Assembly: GCA_022844135.1 (NCBI GenBank)
Contig: JALHMG010000006.1
Coordinates: 107,138 to 171,137 of the forward strand
Length of the DNA: 64,000 nucleotides
Origin: Lysobacterales bacterium
Lineage (GTDB): Bacteria > Pseudomonadota > Gammaproteobacteria > Xanthomonadales > SZUA-5
Reading direction: 5' to 3'
Positions 34,479-43,535 of this stretch are shown here, piece by piece. The position numbers and the translations under genes are program-made. Below the pieces are notes generated by a model. That model ran no database searches. It saw only the letters and a program-made list of their open reading frames with translations, and was not told where the DNA came from. Each line of letters opens with the position of its first letter. Positions within the stretch are counted from its first letter, which is position 1.

Positions 34479-35255
34479 ATGATCCGCGTGGTGTTCAACC
34501 AGAAAGGTGGCGTGGGCAAATCCACCATCGTCTGCAATCTCGCGGCCGTGGCCGCCAGCCAGGGGCTGCGGACGCTGATCGTCGATCTCGATACGCAAGC
34601 CAATTCCACGCACTATGTGCTTGGCGATCAGGCCGCACGACTGGAACTCGGGATCGCGGACTTTTTTGAGGAGTCGCTCTCGTACCGGCTGCGCACGCGC
34701 GATCCTGCCGAGTATGTGACGCCGACGCCGTTCGAGAATTTGTCGGTGATCGGCGCCGATCAGCGCCTTGCGGAGCTGCAGACCAAACTCGAAACCAAGC
34801 TCAAAATCCTGAAGCTGGCCGACGCGTTGGCGGTGCTCAAGAAACAGTTCACGCACATCTTCATCGACACCCCGCCGGCCCTGAACTTCTACACAGTCTC
34901 GGCGCTGATCGCGGCTGATCGCTGTCTGGTGCCCTTCGATTGCGACGACTTCTCGCGCCAGGCTCTGTATCGCTTGCTGGAGAACGTCGAGGAGATCAAA
35001 CACGACCACAACAAGAAGTTGAAGGTCGAGGGCATCGTCGTCAATCAGTTCAATGCCCGCTCTAATCTACCAACGCGTGTGGTCGAGGAGCTGATCGCCG
35101 AGAAGCTGCCGGTGTTGCCGGTGTATCTGTCGAGCAGCATCAAGGTCAAGGAAAGCCACGAAGCCGCCAAACCGCTGGTGTTCTTCGAGCCGAGCCACAA
35201 GCTCAGCGGCGAGTTCCGCTCGCTGTTTGAGTTGCTGGATCGCAAGCGGCGGTAG
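34479..35255 (+). CDS. ParA/MinD-family ATPase
   Basis: This 258-residue P-loop ATPase has the deviant Walker A KGGVGKST at residues 9-16, LIVDLDTQAN as Walker A', and IFIDTPP as Walker B. It lacks the helix-turn-helix of plasmid ParA proteins and has no ParB partner nearby, so it is more likely an orphan that positions a cellular complex. A C-terminal PVYLSSSIKVKESHE segment is common in such orphans. It diverges from the T2SS side; the 252-base gap before it (34227-34478) holds no gene. A TATACT at 34443 could be a -10 element but has no convincing -35. Confidence 0.85.
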   Translation: MIRVVFNQKGGVGKSTIVCNLAAVAASQGLRTLIVDLDTQANSTHYVLGDQAARLELGIADFFEESLSYRLRTRDPAEYVTPTPFENLSVIGADQRLAELQTKLETKLKILKLADALAVLKKQFTHIFIDTPPALNFYTVSALIAADRCLVPFDCDDFSRQALYRLLENVEEIKHDHNKKLKVEGIVVNQFNARSNLPTRVVEELIAEKLPVLPVYLSSSIKVKESHEAAKPLVFFEPSHKLSGEFRSLFELLDRKRR

Positions 35256-35318
35256 GTGCCGGGATCGTTGGCGGCGGGCGCATACGACACCGATGGAGGT
35301 GCGCCTTAGGCAGCTCGA

Positions 35319-36071
35319 TCATTGACCTTGGACGGCATCAGAATCCGGCGCCTGAAGCTGAGCATCCAGCGACACACGCTCGTCGAATACAAAGCAACGC
35401 CCCTGATAACCAAAGCCGCCGGCTTTCTCGAAGTAACCAAGGATGCCGCCCTCCAGCTGCAGGACGTTGGAAAAGCCGGCGCTCGCCATCCATAGCGCGG
35501 CTTTCTCGCAGCGGATGCCGCCGGTGCAAAAGCTGACGATAGTCTTGTCGCTCAGGGCCTCGCGTTGCGCCTCGATCGCCGCAGGAAATTGCGTGAACTG
35601 CACGATCGGCAGCGTGAGCGCGCCAGTGAAGGTGCCGTGCGCGACTTCCTGTTGATTGCGTGTGTCGAGCAGCGCCAACTTGCGTCCCGTGTCATCGTGG
35701 CCCTGCGCGATCCAGCGCTTCAAGATCTCAGGATCCACGCTTGGCGCACGGCTCAGGGCCGGATCGATTTCGGGCCGATCGAAGCGAATGATCTCGCGTT
35801 TGCATTTGACCAGCAGCTTGCGAAACGGCATCGCGCTGCTTTCGCTCCATTTGCACGACAAGTCCGCAAACCGCGTGTCCATCATCAACTCGCCAACTGC
35901 GGCCCGAAGCGCTTGCGGCTCGCCCGCCAGGAAGGCGTTGATTCCTTCGGGCGCCAACAGCACGCTGCCGCGCAACCCTCGCGCGGCCAGCCGCTCGCGC
36001 AGCCGCACTGCCAAATCGGCCGCATCGTCGATGCGCACAAAGCGATAGGCCGCGACATTGAGAACGGTCAC
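35319..36071 (-). CDS. TrhO-like tRNA uridine hydroxylase / rhodanese (UPF0176)
   Basis: This 250-residue protein has an N-terminal acylphosphatase-like domain (NVAAYRFVRIDD, LLAPEGINAFLAG, FADLSCKWSES, FRKLLVKCKREI) and a rhodanese domain with active-site Cys in SFCTGGIRCEKAALW, followed by LEGGILGYF and GRCFVFDERV. The TrhO family makes 5-hydroxyuridine at tRNA position 34. At 250 residues it is shorter than E. coli YceA, as in related short members. The GTG at 36071 overlaps the stop of the second gspF-like gene. Confidence 0.82.
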   Translation of the reverse strand: MTVLNVAAYRFVRIDDAADLAVRLRERLAARGLRGSVLLAPEGINAFLAGEPQALRAAVGELMMDTRFADLSCKWSESSAMPFRKLLVKCKREIIRFDRPEIDPALSRAPSVDPEILKRWIAQGHDDTGRKLALLDTRNQQEVAHGTFTGALTLPIVQFTQFPAAIEAQREALSDKTIVSFCTGGIRCEKAALWMASAGFSNVLQLEGGILGYFEKAGGFGYQGRCFVFDERVSLDAQLQAPDSDAVQGQ

Positions 36072-37285
36072 GGCTGACCCAGCAAGTCGTTCAGGCCGAA
36101 GATCGGCAGCAGAATCGCTAAGACAATAAACAGCACGACGCCACCCATCATCACAATCAACAGCGGTTCGAGCACTGCGATCAAAGCGCTCAAACGCGTC
36201 TGCATCTGGTTCTCCTGGATGTGCGCAGCGTGATCGAGCATCGGTTCCAGCTCGCCACTCTTCTCGCCGATGCCTACCAGGCGAATCAGTAGCGGCGGAA
36301 ACTGTCCGCTCTCGCCAAGCGCACGTGCCAGCGAACCTCCTTCGCGTACACGGCTCGACGCTTGCGCGATGGCTTCGCGCAGCGGCAGCAGACTCAAGGT
36401 CGCTGCGCCAAGCTTTAAGGCGTCGAGCAACGGCACCGACGCCGAGGTCGCGATCGACAGCGTACGCGCGAAGCGCGCCGAATCCTGGGCACGCAACATC
36501 GAGCCGAGCAGCGGCACGCGCATCAGAAGGGCGTGCCAGGCGCGCCGCACGGCGGCTTGACGTAACGCAATGGCGAAGGCGATCAGCGCCGCGACAGCGA
36601 TCGCCGCCAGATAGGGCCCGGCGAATTCGAACGCTGCGCTGGTGGCCATCAATACTCGCGTCGGCCATGGCAGCGTGCCGCCCATATCTGCGAACACGCC
36701 GATGACCTGCGGCACCACATAGGTCATCAGCCCGAGGACCACGGCAAACGCGACGAGCGTCAATAGCGCCGGATAAATCAGCGCCGCGAGCAGCTTTCGA
36801 CCCAAGGCCTGGCGCTCTTCGAGAAACTGCGCGAGGCGTTCGAGTACGGTGTCGAGTTTTCCGGATTGCTCGCCAGCGGATACTGCGGCGCGGTAAAGCT
36901 CGGGGAAACTATCTGGGAATTCGCCCAGCGATTCGGCCAGCGTTCGCCCCTCCATCACCTTGGCGCGCACCGCAATCAGCATACGCCGAGAAGTTTTGTC
37001 GGCGGCCTCGTCGCCCAGCGCACTGAGCGCTTCGTCGAGCGGCAGACCGGCGCGCACCAGCGTCGCCCATTGCCGCGTCAGCAGCGCCAGGTCGGCCGGA
37101 CGTATACCGCGACGGAAATAGTCCTCGACATTTCGCGCGGCGCGTTCTCGCACCTCCACCACATTGAGCGGCACCAGTCCGCGATCGCGCAAACCCTGGC
37201 GCACACTCTTGGGCGTATCGCCCTGGACCACGCCCTTGTGGGTGCGACCGTCGCCATCGAGCGCCTGGTACTCGAATGCTGGCAT
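36068..37285 (-). CDS. second GspF-like protein (T2SS/T4P platform family)
   Basis: This 405-residue protein has the same two-repeat GspF/PilC layout as the gene at 30444, with LTRQWATLVRAGLPLDEAL, VSAGEQSGKLDTVL and VGIGEKSGELEPMLDHAA. It ends in PIFGLNDLLGQP, close to the LSLNELVG end of GspF. Sequence differs throughout, so it is not a recent duplicate. It lies apart from the main operon, next to a TPR-sulfotransferase gene, and may be an alternative platform subunit. Confidence 0.9.
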   Translation of the reverse strand: MPAFEYQALDGDGRTHKGVVQGDTPKSVRQGLRDRGLVPLNVVEVRERAARNVEDYFRRGIRPADLALLTRQWATLVRAGLPLDEALSALGDEAADKTSRRMLIAVRAKVMEGRTLAESLGEFPDSFPELYRAAVSAGEQSGKLDTVLERLAQFLEERQALGRKLLAALIYPALLTLVAFAVVLGLMTYVVPQVIGVFADMGGTLPWPTRVLMATSAAFEFAGPYLAAIAVAALIAFAIALRQAAVRRAWHALLMRVPLLGSMLRAQDSARFARTLSIATSASVPLLDALKLGAATLSLLPLREAIAQASSRVREGGSLARALGESGQFPPLLIRLVGIGEKSGELEPMLDHAAHIQENQMQTRLSALIAVLEPLLIVMMGGVVLFIVLAILLPIFGLNDLLGQP

Positions 37286-37294
37286 CGCGTGGCT

Positions 37295-39394
37295 TCAGTA
37301 ACCGAAGCGCTTCGCGGCCGGCGCGAGCAGCTTGAAAGCCTTACCCAGCGCGCCATTGGCGTACAGCGCGAATCGCCCGTTCTCCAAACGCTCCGGCAAT
37401 CCGCCGAGCGTGTTGCGCTCGGTGTCGTCGAGATTCAGATGCTCGGGCGCCACACCGAGCGCCTGGGCGATACGGCCTTTCAACGAGGCGCGATCGCTGT
37501 CGAACTCCTCGCCCTTGATGATGACGACTGCAAGCCCGGCGGCCGAGCGCATGCGATCGAGGTGCTGGTACTGGCGCAGCAGGAAATTCGCCGCCAGTTC
37601 CGGTTGCATCAGCGGCCGCACCGGTTGCGTACCGAACGCCAGCCAGTGCAGCAGCGCATCGCGCGGATCGCGCAAGAAAGCGATCACGCGCGCCGCCGGC
37701 AACGCGCCGGAGAGTGCCGCATATTGCGGCCATTCGAAGGTGGGCAATACATCGATGGGCACACGATCGATCGGCACTTTCGCGCGATCGAAGGCGCGCC
37801 AGTAGCGGCGCCGGAAGACGCGCAGCCCCGATTCAGGCAGACCATCGTCGAGCAACCCACGTTGATCCGGCGATAAGCCGTCATGCCGCCCGCCCGAGCC
37901 CAATCGATCGGCCATGACGACGGTGCCGGAGCTGCGCGCCAATGCGCGTAACAACTGCTCGGTTCCGGTGCCGGGCACGTGCGGTACGAACACCACCGGC
38001 GGATGCTCGTCTGCTGGCAACGGCAGCGGCAACTCGCGCGGCGTGCCGAGCGGATCGGCGAGCGCCGGCATGCGCGCTTTGGGCAACGTTCTGTGCAAAG
38101 CCATCCAGTGCTCGACGGCGCCTGCAACCTCGCCGGCGCGATCGGCTCCGTATCCGAGAAGGAAGCTGCGTGTGGCGCGCACCGCCATCGGCTGTTTGTC
38201 GGCATCCATCGCCGCCAGCGCTCGATAGTGCGTTCCGATCTTGCCGCGCTTGATCTCATAGGCGACCGCTATTGTCAGCGCCTTGGAGTTCTGTGCATCG
38301 AGTCCGAGCGCGCGTTCGGCCGCCGCGCGGGCGATCTCGGCCTCGCCGCGCAATTCGGCGCCAGTTGCGTATTCGGCGTGCGCTTCGGCAACGTGCGGCT
38401 GCGTTTCGCTCCAGAGTCGGGCGTACGCATAGGCCTCATCGAACCGGCGCGCGCGCGCGAACAGGGTCAAGCGATGCGCCCAAAGCGTCGATGCGGATTC
38501 GGCATTCGTGTAACTCGCCAACAGCGCCAGAGCATCGTCGCTGCGACCAGCGCGCACCCGCGCCTCCGCGGCAGCGTGGATCATCGATGCTTCGGTCGGC
38601 AGCTTGGGCAGCACGTGATCGAGCAGGGGAATCAACGCGGCAGAATGCCCACTGCGAAGCGCTGCGTCGGCCAGCGGCTGCAGCAGCTGCAGATCGTCGC
38701 GCGTCCAGTCGCTCACCGCCAACAACGTTTTGATCGCAGCATCGGGCGCATCGTTGGCGAGCTGCGCCCGCGCCGTCAACCGCCGCAAGCGCGGATTCCC
38801 GCTGTCCACTCGCAATGCGTTCTGTAAGGCCTCGCGCGCGAACGTGTGGTGCCCCTGCGCGAGCAGCACCGCACCGATGACGGCTTGCGCGCGCGGCTCG
38901 TTCGGCAGACGCTTCACCGCCGCCTGCGCCATCTGCAGCGCCTGGTCTTTTTGATCGCGCATCAGCAAAGTCTGGGCCAACCCGACCATCGCGTAGCCAT
39001 CTTCAGGATCGGCGCGTAGCGCAGTGCGGAAGCGCTGCTCGGCCTGCTCGACTTGACCGGCGGCCAAGGCCAGCTCGCCCAATTGCGCGTGCGAGCGCGA
39101 CCAGTTCGGGTCGATAGCGGTCGCGCGCTCCAGATATTCGTTCGCGCGCAGTTGATCGCCTTGCTGGGCGAGCAGCAAACCGTAGTTGACCAGGAAGCGC
39201 GGCTCTTCCGGGCTCATGTCGAGCGCTCGCTTGAAATGGCTGCGCGCGCCAAGAAGATCGCCCCTGCGGGCGAGAACGACGGCATACAGATTCAGCGCTT
39301 CGGCGTCGTCCGGCGTATCGCTCAGGTGATCGCGCAGCGTCTGTTCGGCTGCCGTCAGATGGCCTTTATTGATGAGTTCGCGAACCGCTTCCAT
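37295..39394 (-). CDS. TPR-containing sulfotransferase-like protein
   Basis: This 699-residue protein has about ten TPR units over residues 1-430 (for example AEQTLRDHLSDTPDDAEALNLYAVVLARRGD read as helix pairs) followed by a sulfotransferase-like domain from about 470. The PAPS-loop equivalent is PGTGTEQLLRAL in place of PRSGTTLL, and VIAFLRDPRDALLHWL matches the 3'-phosphate site. The altered loop makes transfer activity uncertain. No signal peptide is seen, so it is probably cytoplasmic. It lies 9 bases upstream of the second gspF-like gene. Confidence 0.78.
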   Translation of the reverse strand: MEAVRELINKGHLTAAEQTLRDHLSDTPDDAEALNLYAVVLARRGDLLGARSHFKRALDMSPEEPRFLVNYGLLLAQQGDQLRANEYLERATAIDPNWSRSHAQLGELALAAGQVEQAEQRFRTALRADPEDGYAMVGLAQTLLMRDQKDQALQMAQAAVKRLPNEPRAQAVIGAVLLAQGHHTFAREALQNALRVDSGNPRLRRLTARAQLANDAPDAAIKTLLAVSDWTRDDLQLLQPLADAALRSGHSAALIPLLDHVLPKLPTEASMIHAAAEARVRAGRSDDALALLASYTNAESASTLWAHRLTLFARARRFDEAYAYARLWSETQPHVAEAHAEYATGAELRGEAEIARAAAERALGLDAQNSKALTIAVAYEIKRGKIGTHYRALAAMDADKQPMAVRATRSFLLGYGADRAGEVAGAVEHWMALHRTLPKARMPALADPLGTPRELPLPLPADEHPPVVFVPHVPGTGTEQLLRALARSSGTVVMADRLGSGGRHDGLSPDQRGLLDDGLPESGLRVFRRRYWRAFDRAKVPIDRVPIDVLPTFEWPQYAALSGALPAARVIAFLRDPRDALLHWLAFGTQPVRPLMQPELAANFLLRQYQHLDRMRSAAGLAVVIIKGEEFDSDRASLKGRIAQALGVAPEHLNLDDTERNTLGGLPERLENGRFALYANGALGKAFKLLAPAAKRFGY

Positions 39395-39634
39395 CGTTTT
39401 TCCGAAACACAGTCAGCCGCAGATTCTCCCACAGGCGGCGGCGAAAGCGCGGACGTTTGAGTGGTGGAGTGTCTGCCTGCTGTAGGGAAATGGGACAGCC
39501 GGGGACCGACCGCCTGGCTTTCCGGCCAACGCGTTCTTAAGCCCGCCAGAACCACATCGACGTTCGGACCGGCGACAACGCAAGGCCCGTGCCCCTCGCC
39601 CCTGGCCGCCAATTCCTCTGCAGCTGACTTAATT
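39395..39634. other. intergenic gap before the TPR-sulfotransferase gene
   Basis: No gene is supported in these 240 bases. It must contain the promoter of the TPR-sulfotransferase gene. A G/C-rich near-palindrome lies at 39583-39606 (GGCC at each end with GTGCCCCTCGCCCC between), similar in character to the octamer elements but too decayed to call. Confidence 0.4.
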
Positions 39635-40552
39635 TTATGGGCGCACGCGCATTAAGGTTGATTTACCGAACAGGCTCTCGACCAGGTCGACCGCCAGCTT
39701 GGCGGTGCGATTGTGATCGTCGAAAGCAGGATTAAGCTCGACAATATCCAGCGACGCCAGCCGGCCGGTATCGGCGATCATCTCCATCACCAGCTGCGCT
39801 TCACGGTAGTTGGGTCCACCGGGAACCGTCGTGCCCACGCCCGGCGCGATTTCCGGATCCAGGAAATCGACATCGAAACTGACATGCAGATGCGTGTTCT
39901 CATCGACATCGGCCAACGCATCGCGCATCACCGCGCGCATGCCGACCTCGTCGATATGGCGCATATCGAAAATCGATACGTGTTGATCGTGCACCAGCTT
40001 GCGCTCGCCAGGATCGACCGAGCGTATGCCGATCTGGTGAATCTCATCGCGCTTAAGCGCTGGCGCGAAACCCGCCAGCTTTACCAGGGGCTCCGGGCCA
40101 ATCCCGAACAGGCACGCCACCGGCATGCCGTGAACGTTGCCGCTCGGCGTGATGTCTGAGGTGTTGAAATCGGCATGCGCATCCAGCCAGATTACGCGCA
40201 GCTGCTTGCCGACGCGTCGGCAATGCGCGGCAACCGCGCCGATGGAGCCGATCGCCAGACAATGATCGCCGCCGAGCAATATCGGCAAGCGACCTTCGCT
40301 CAGCGCTTGTCCGACGGCCTGAAGCACCGCTTGATTCCAGGCGACCACTTCGTACAAGTGTCGGTAGCCGCCGCTCGGCGGTTGCATGGGGTTGATTGGC
40401 CCGAACAGGTTGCCGCGATCGTCGACCTCCAGACCTCTGGCGATCAAGGCTTCGCGCAATCCCGCTACGCGCAGTGCCTCCGGGCCCATCGATGCGCCAC
40501 GGTCCGCCGCACCGACATCGGTTGGCGCACCTATCAACGTCACTCGGTTCAT
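39635..40552 (-). CDS. rocF: arginase
   Basis: This 305-residue ureohydrolase has the manganese-binding motifs GGDHCLAIGS, WLDAHADFN and SFDVDFLDPEIAPGVGT. The pattern near the N-terminus (APTDVGAADRGASMGP) is that of arginases rather than agmatinases. It is expected to cleave arginine to ornithine and urea in the cytoplasm. No Shine-Dalgarno sequence is clear before the ATG. A direct repeat of TTTATTC occurs just upstream. It diverges from ruvB across a repeat element. Confidence 0.92.
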   Translation of the reverse strand: MNRVTLIGAPTDVGAADRGASMGPEALRVAGLREALIARGLEVDDRGNLFGPINPMQPPSGGYRHLYEVVAWNQAVLQAVGQALSEGRLPILLGGDHCLAIGSIGAVAAHCRRVGKQLRVIWLDAHADFNTSDITPSGNVHGMPVACLFGIGPEPLVKLAGFAPALKRDEIHQIGIRSVDPGERKLVHDQHVSIFDMRHIDEVGMRAVMRDALADVDENTHLHVSFDVDFLDPEIAPGVGTTVPGGPNYREAQLVMEMIADTGRLASLDIVELNPAFDDHNRTAKLAVDLVESLFGKSTLMRVRP

Positions 40553-40660
40553 TGCGAATAAAGTCTGAATAAAGTGGCGCGCAGCCTAATCGCGCCGTCA
40601 CGTTGCAGCAAGGAAAGGTTGGATAGCGTGTCGCACTCGTTCAGAATCGCGCCGCTTTGA

Positions 40661-40847
40661 GGCGGTTGTCGGTTGTCGGTTGTTGGTTCTTGGTTGATGG
40701 TTACGAATCGGGAATCGTGTCCTCCGTTTCCAGCCCCGGGCACCCACGAAGAATCAGCGCCACGAAAATCGTCGACTGGCGACCAAACGTACGCCGCCAT
40801 CCAAGAACTAAGAACCAAGAACAAAGAACCAAGAACCAAGAACCAGC
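40661..40847. repeat. heptamer inverted-repeat element before ruvB
   Basis: The left arm, 40661-40703, carries GGTTGTC twice, then GGTTGTT, GGTTCTT and GGTTGAT. The right arm, 40798-40847, carries AAGAACC-type heptamers six times (CCAAGAACTAAGAACC and so on) and stops one base before the ruvB ATG. The 94-base core holds nothing recognised. The 295-base gap between arginase and ruvB contains no gene. Plan and unit length match the elements at 8982-9248 and 33466-33575. Confidence 0.8.
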
Positions 40848-41894
40848 ATGCCCGAAACCCGCCTGATCTCCCCGACCGAATCCGCCGACGACAAAGCGCT
40901 GGATGCCAGCATCCGTCCGCGGCGCCTGGCGGAGTACCTGGGCCAGAGTGCGGTCAAGGAGCAGATGCACATCTACATTGAGGCGGCGCGACGACGCAGC
41001 CAGGCAATGGACCACGTGCTGATCTTCGGGCCACCGGGCCTGGGCAAGACCACGCTATCGAACGTCATCGCGAATGAGCTTGGGGTCAACATGCGCCAGA
41101 CCTCGGGTCCGGTGCTCGAACGCCCTGGCGATCTCGCCGCATTGCTGACCAATTTGCAACCCAGGGACGTGCTGTTCGTCGACGAGATCCATCGTTTGTC
41201 GCCGGTCGTCGAGGAAGTGCTGTACCCGGCGATGGAAGACTTCCAGATCGACATCATGATCGGCGAGGGACCCTCGGCGCGCTCCATCAAACTCGACCTG
41301 CCGCCGTTCACGCTGATTGGCGCGACCACCCGCGCCGGCCTGCTGACGGCGCCGCTGCGCGATCGTTTCGGCATCGTGCAGCGACTGGAGTTCTACACCG
41401 TGGAGGAGTTGACGCACATCGTCAGCCGCTCGGCAGGAATCTTGGGCATTCCGTGCGAACACCTTGGCGCGGTGGAAATCGCTCGGCGCTCGCGCGGCAC
41501 GCCGCGTATCGCCAATCGGCTGTTGCGCCGCGCGCGCGATTTCGCCGAAATCAAGGGTAAGGGCGTTATCGACCATGGCGCCGCTTCGCTAGCGATGGAT
41601 ATGCTGAAAGTCGATCCTGCAGGCTTCGATGCTCTGGATCGACGGCTGCTTGGCTTGATGATCGAGCACTTCGATGGCGGCCCGGTCGGGGTCGACAGCA
41701 TGGCCGCAGCGCTGTCGGAAGAGCGCGGCACCATCGAAGATGTCGTCGAGCCCTACTTGATTCAGCAAGGCTACTTGATGCGCACCGCCCGAGGGCGCGT
41801 GGTCACCGGCAAGGCCTACCAACATCTTGGCCTTAAGGCACCGAAGAAACCAGAGCCGCTGCCGGATCTTTTCTCCAGCGAGCAGGACGCGTGA
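40848..41894 (+). CDS. ruvB: Holliday junction branch migration helicase RuvB
   Basis: This 348-residue AAA+ motor drives Holliday junction migration with RuvA. It has the [11 protein letters not shown] start, Walker [11 protein letters not shown], Walker [11 protein letters not shown], sensor-1 [10 protein letters not shown] and the winged-helix end with [13 protein letters not shown]. ruvA and ruvC are not in the window, so they lie elsewhere or upstream on another strand. The ATG follows a heptamer tract and has no Shine-Dalgarno sequence. Its stop overlaps ybgC. Confidence 0.97.
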   Translation: MPETRLISPTESADDKALDASIRPRRLAEYLGQSAVKEQMHIYIEAARRRSQAMDHVLIFGPPGLGKTTLSNVIANELGVNMRQTSGPVLERPGDLAALLTNLQPRDVLFVDEIHRLSPVVEEVLYPAMEDFQIDIMIGEGPSARSIKLDLPPFTLIGATTRAGLLTAPLRDRFGIVQRLEFYTVEELTHIVSRSAGILGIPCEHLGAVEIARRSRGTPRIANRLLRRARDFAEIKGKGVIDHGAASLAMDMLKVDPAGFDALDRRLLGLMIEHFDGGPVGVDSMAAALSEERGTIEDVVEPYLIQQGYLMRTARGRVVTGKAYQHLGLKAPKKPEPLPDLFSSEQDA

Positions 41895-42301
41895 TGAGTG
41901 CAGCGTTCATCTGGCCCGTGCGAGTGTATTGGGAAGACACCGATGGCGGCGGCATTGTTTACCACGCCAACTACTTGCGCTTTCTTGAACGCGCTCGCAG
42001 CGAGTGGCTGCGGCGACTGGGTTTCAATCAGAGCGCGCTGCAGAAGACGGATGTGGTGTTTGCCGTCTACGCGATGCAGCTAAAGTTCCAAAAGCCGGCG
42101 CGACTCGATGATGCGCTGGAGGTGACGGTCGAGAACCTGGAGTTGCGGCGCGCCAGCTTTACCGTGTCGCAGCGCGTGCTCGATAGCCGCGACGGCAGCG
42201 TCCTATGCAGCGGCGAGGCAGAGATCGCGTGTCTGGATGCCAGCCGCTTCCGACCGATACCGATTCCGCAAGAAATTTACCTGGAGATGGCTAAGTTATG
42301 A
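41894..42301 (+). CDS. ybgC: YbgC-type acyl-CoA thioesterase of the Tol-Pal cluster
   Basis: This is a 135-residue hotdog-fold thioesterase with RVYWEDTDGGGIVYHANYLRF reduced here to its key features: the catalytic Asp in WEDTD and the His in YHANY. It heads the tol-pal cluster and overlaps both ruvB (TGATG) and tolQ (ATGA). A GTG one codon upstream (41891) is an alternative start. Confidence 0.93.
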   Translation: MSAAFIWPVRVYWEDTDGGGIVYHANYLRFLERARSEWLRRLGFNQSALQKTDVVFAVYAMQLKFQKPARLDDALEVTVENLELRRASFTVSQRVLDSRDGSVLCSGEAEIACLDASRFRPIPIPQEIYLEMAKL

Positions 42302-42981
42302 GTGGCGATTTGAATGTGCTGGAGCTGATTCTCAAAGCCAGCATTCCCGTGCAGGTGGTGATGCTGTTGCTGGTGGCCGCTTCGGTCTGGTCGTGGTGGA
42401 TCATTTTTCGCAAGAAGAAAATCATCGCCAACGCGCAAAAGACCGCCAACGAATTCGAAGAGCGCTTCTGGTCCGGCGCTGATCTCGCTCAGCTTTATCG
42501 CGAGGTGAGTAACCGCGGCAAGACCTCCGAAGGCCTGGAGGGCGTGTTCGAAGCCGGTTTTCGCGAATTCGCGCGCCTGCGTCAACGCCGCCAGATCGAC
42601 GGACGCACGCTGATAGAAGGCAGCCAACGCGCGATGCGCGTTGCCTTGAGCCGCGAAGTCGACCGGCTCGAAGAGAACTTGGGCAATCTCGCCACGGTAG
42701 GTTCGATCAGCCCTTACGTGGGACTGTTCGGCACTGTGTGGGGAATCATGGTCGCCTTCCACGGACTGGCGAATGTCAAGGAAGCCACAATCGCCATGGT
42801 CGCCCCCGGCATCTCCGAAGCGCTCATCGCCACCGCGATGGGCCTGTTCGCCGCCATTCCAGCTGTCATTTTCTATAACCGCTTTTCGAATGCCGTTGAG
42901 CGTATCGAGCTTCGTTACGACACCTTTCAGGAGGAATTTAGCAGCATCCTGCAAAGGCAAGCGCATGTGGATGAACACTGA
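42298..42981 (+). CDS. tolQ: Tol-Pal system protein TolQ
   Basis: This 227-residue inner-membrane protein has three helices. The first follows LKASIPVQVVMLLLVAASVWSWW, and the second and third lie in the NLATVGSISPYVGLFGTVWGIM and AMGLFAAIPAVIFYN regions that line the proton channel. With TolR it forms the motor that energises TolA for outer-membrane constriction. The start overlaps ybgC. The gap to tolR is unusual because a repeat is inserted (42982-43083). Confidence 0.96.
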   Translation: MSGDLNVLELILKASIPVQVVMLLLVAASVWSWWIIFRKKKIIANAQKTANEFEERFWSGADLAQLYREVSNRGKTSEGLEGVFEAGFREFARLRQRRQIDGRTLIEGSQRAMRVALSREVDRLEENLGNLATVGSISPYVGLFGTVWGIMVAFHGLANVKEATIAMVAPGISEALIATAMGLFAAIPAVIFYNRFSNAVERIELRYDTFQEEFSSILQRQAHVDEH

Positions 42982-43083
42982 CAGCGGTAAATGGCGACAC
43001 GTGAGACGTTGGTGGTGTGCGTTATATCGAGCGCACCGACCCCGCTGCGTCACGACCTGCTTTCCATTTACGGCTTACCACTG
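42982..43083. repeat. inverted-repeat element separating tolQ and tolR
   Basis: The left arm begins at the first base after the tolQ stop (CAGCGGTAAATGG, 42982-42994). The right arm, 43064-43083, is CCATTTACGGCTTACCACTG, whose complement is CAGTGGTAAGCCGTAAATGG. The arms share the outer CAGYGGTAA and inner GTAAATGG words, consistent with a 7-bp unit of GGTAAAT/GCCGTAA type. The total spacing of 129 bases between tolQ and tolR contrasts with the tight spacing elsewhere in the operon. Confidence 0.55.
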
Positions 43084-43110
43084 ACTACTTGAAGCTTCCT
43101 GGCCCATCGA

Positions 43111-43533
43111 ATGAAACGCAAACGCCGCAAACCAGTATCCGAGATCAACGTCGTGCCATATATCGACGTGATGCTGGTGCTGCTGATCATCTTCATGGTG
43201 ACTGCGCCATTGATGAATCTCGGCGTGGAGCTTGAGCTTCCGCAGGCGAACGCCAACCCGCTGGAGACCGATGACGAGCCGATCGTCGTCAGCGTCGATC
43301 GGCAGGGCGCGATGTTCATCACCATCGCCGGCGAACGCGAGCCGACCGATCCGGTTGCGCTGGTGGACACGGTGCGCGCCATCGTCAACAACAATCCGAA
43401 GATTCCGGTCCTGGTTGGCGGCGATCGCGGCGTCGACTACGGCCGGGTGTACGAAGCCATCGTCGCGCTGCAGCAGGCGCAGGTCCCACGCGTGGGCCTG
43501 ATGGCCGATCCGTTGCCGCAGGAGAGCAAATAA
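43111..43533 (+). CDS. tolR: Tol-Pal system protein TolR
   Basis: This 140-residue ExbD/TolR-family protein has basic start MKRKRRKPVSEINVVPYIDVMLVLLIIFMVT; the conserved Asp in PYIDVMLV is the proton-carrying residue. A periplasmic domain follows, with VLVGGDRGVDYGRV. It works with TolQ. No good Shine-Dalgarno sequence is seen before the ATG. Confidence 0.95.
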   Translation: MKRKRRKPVSEINVVPYIDVMLVLLIIFMVTAPLMNLGVELELPQANANPLETDDEPIVVSVDRQGAMFITIAGEREPTDPVALVDTVRAIVNNNPKIPVLVGGDRGVDYGRVYEAIVALQQAQVPRVGLMADPLPQESK

Positions 43534-43535
43534 GC

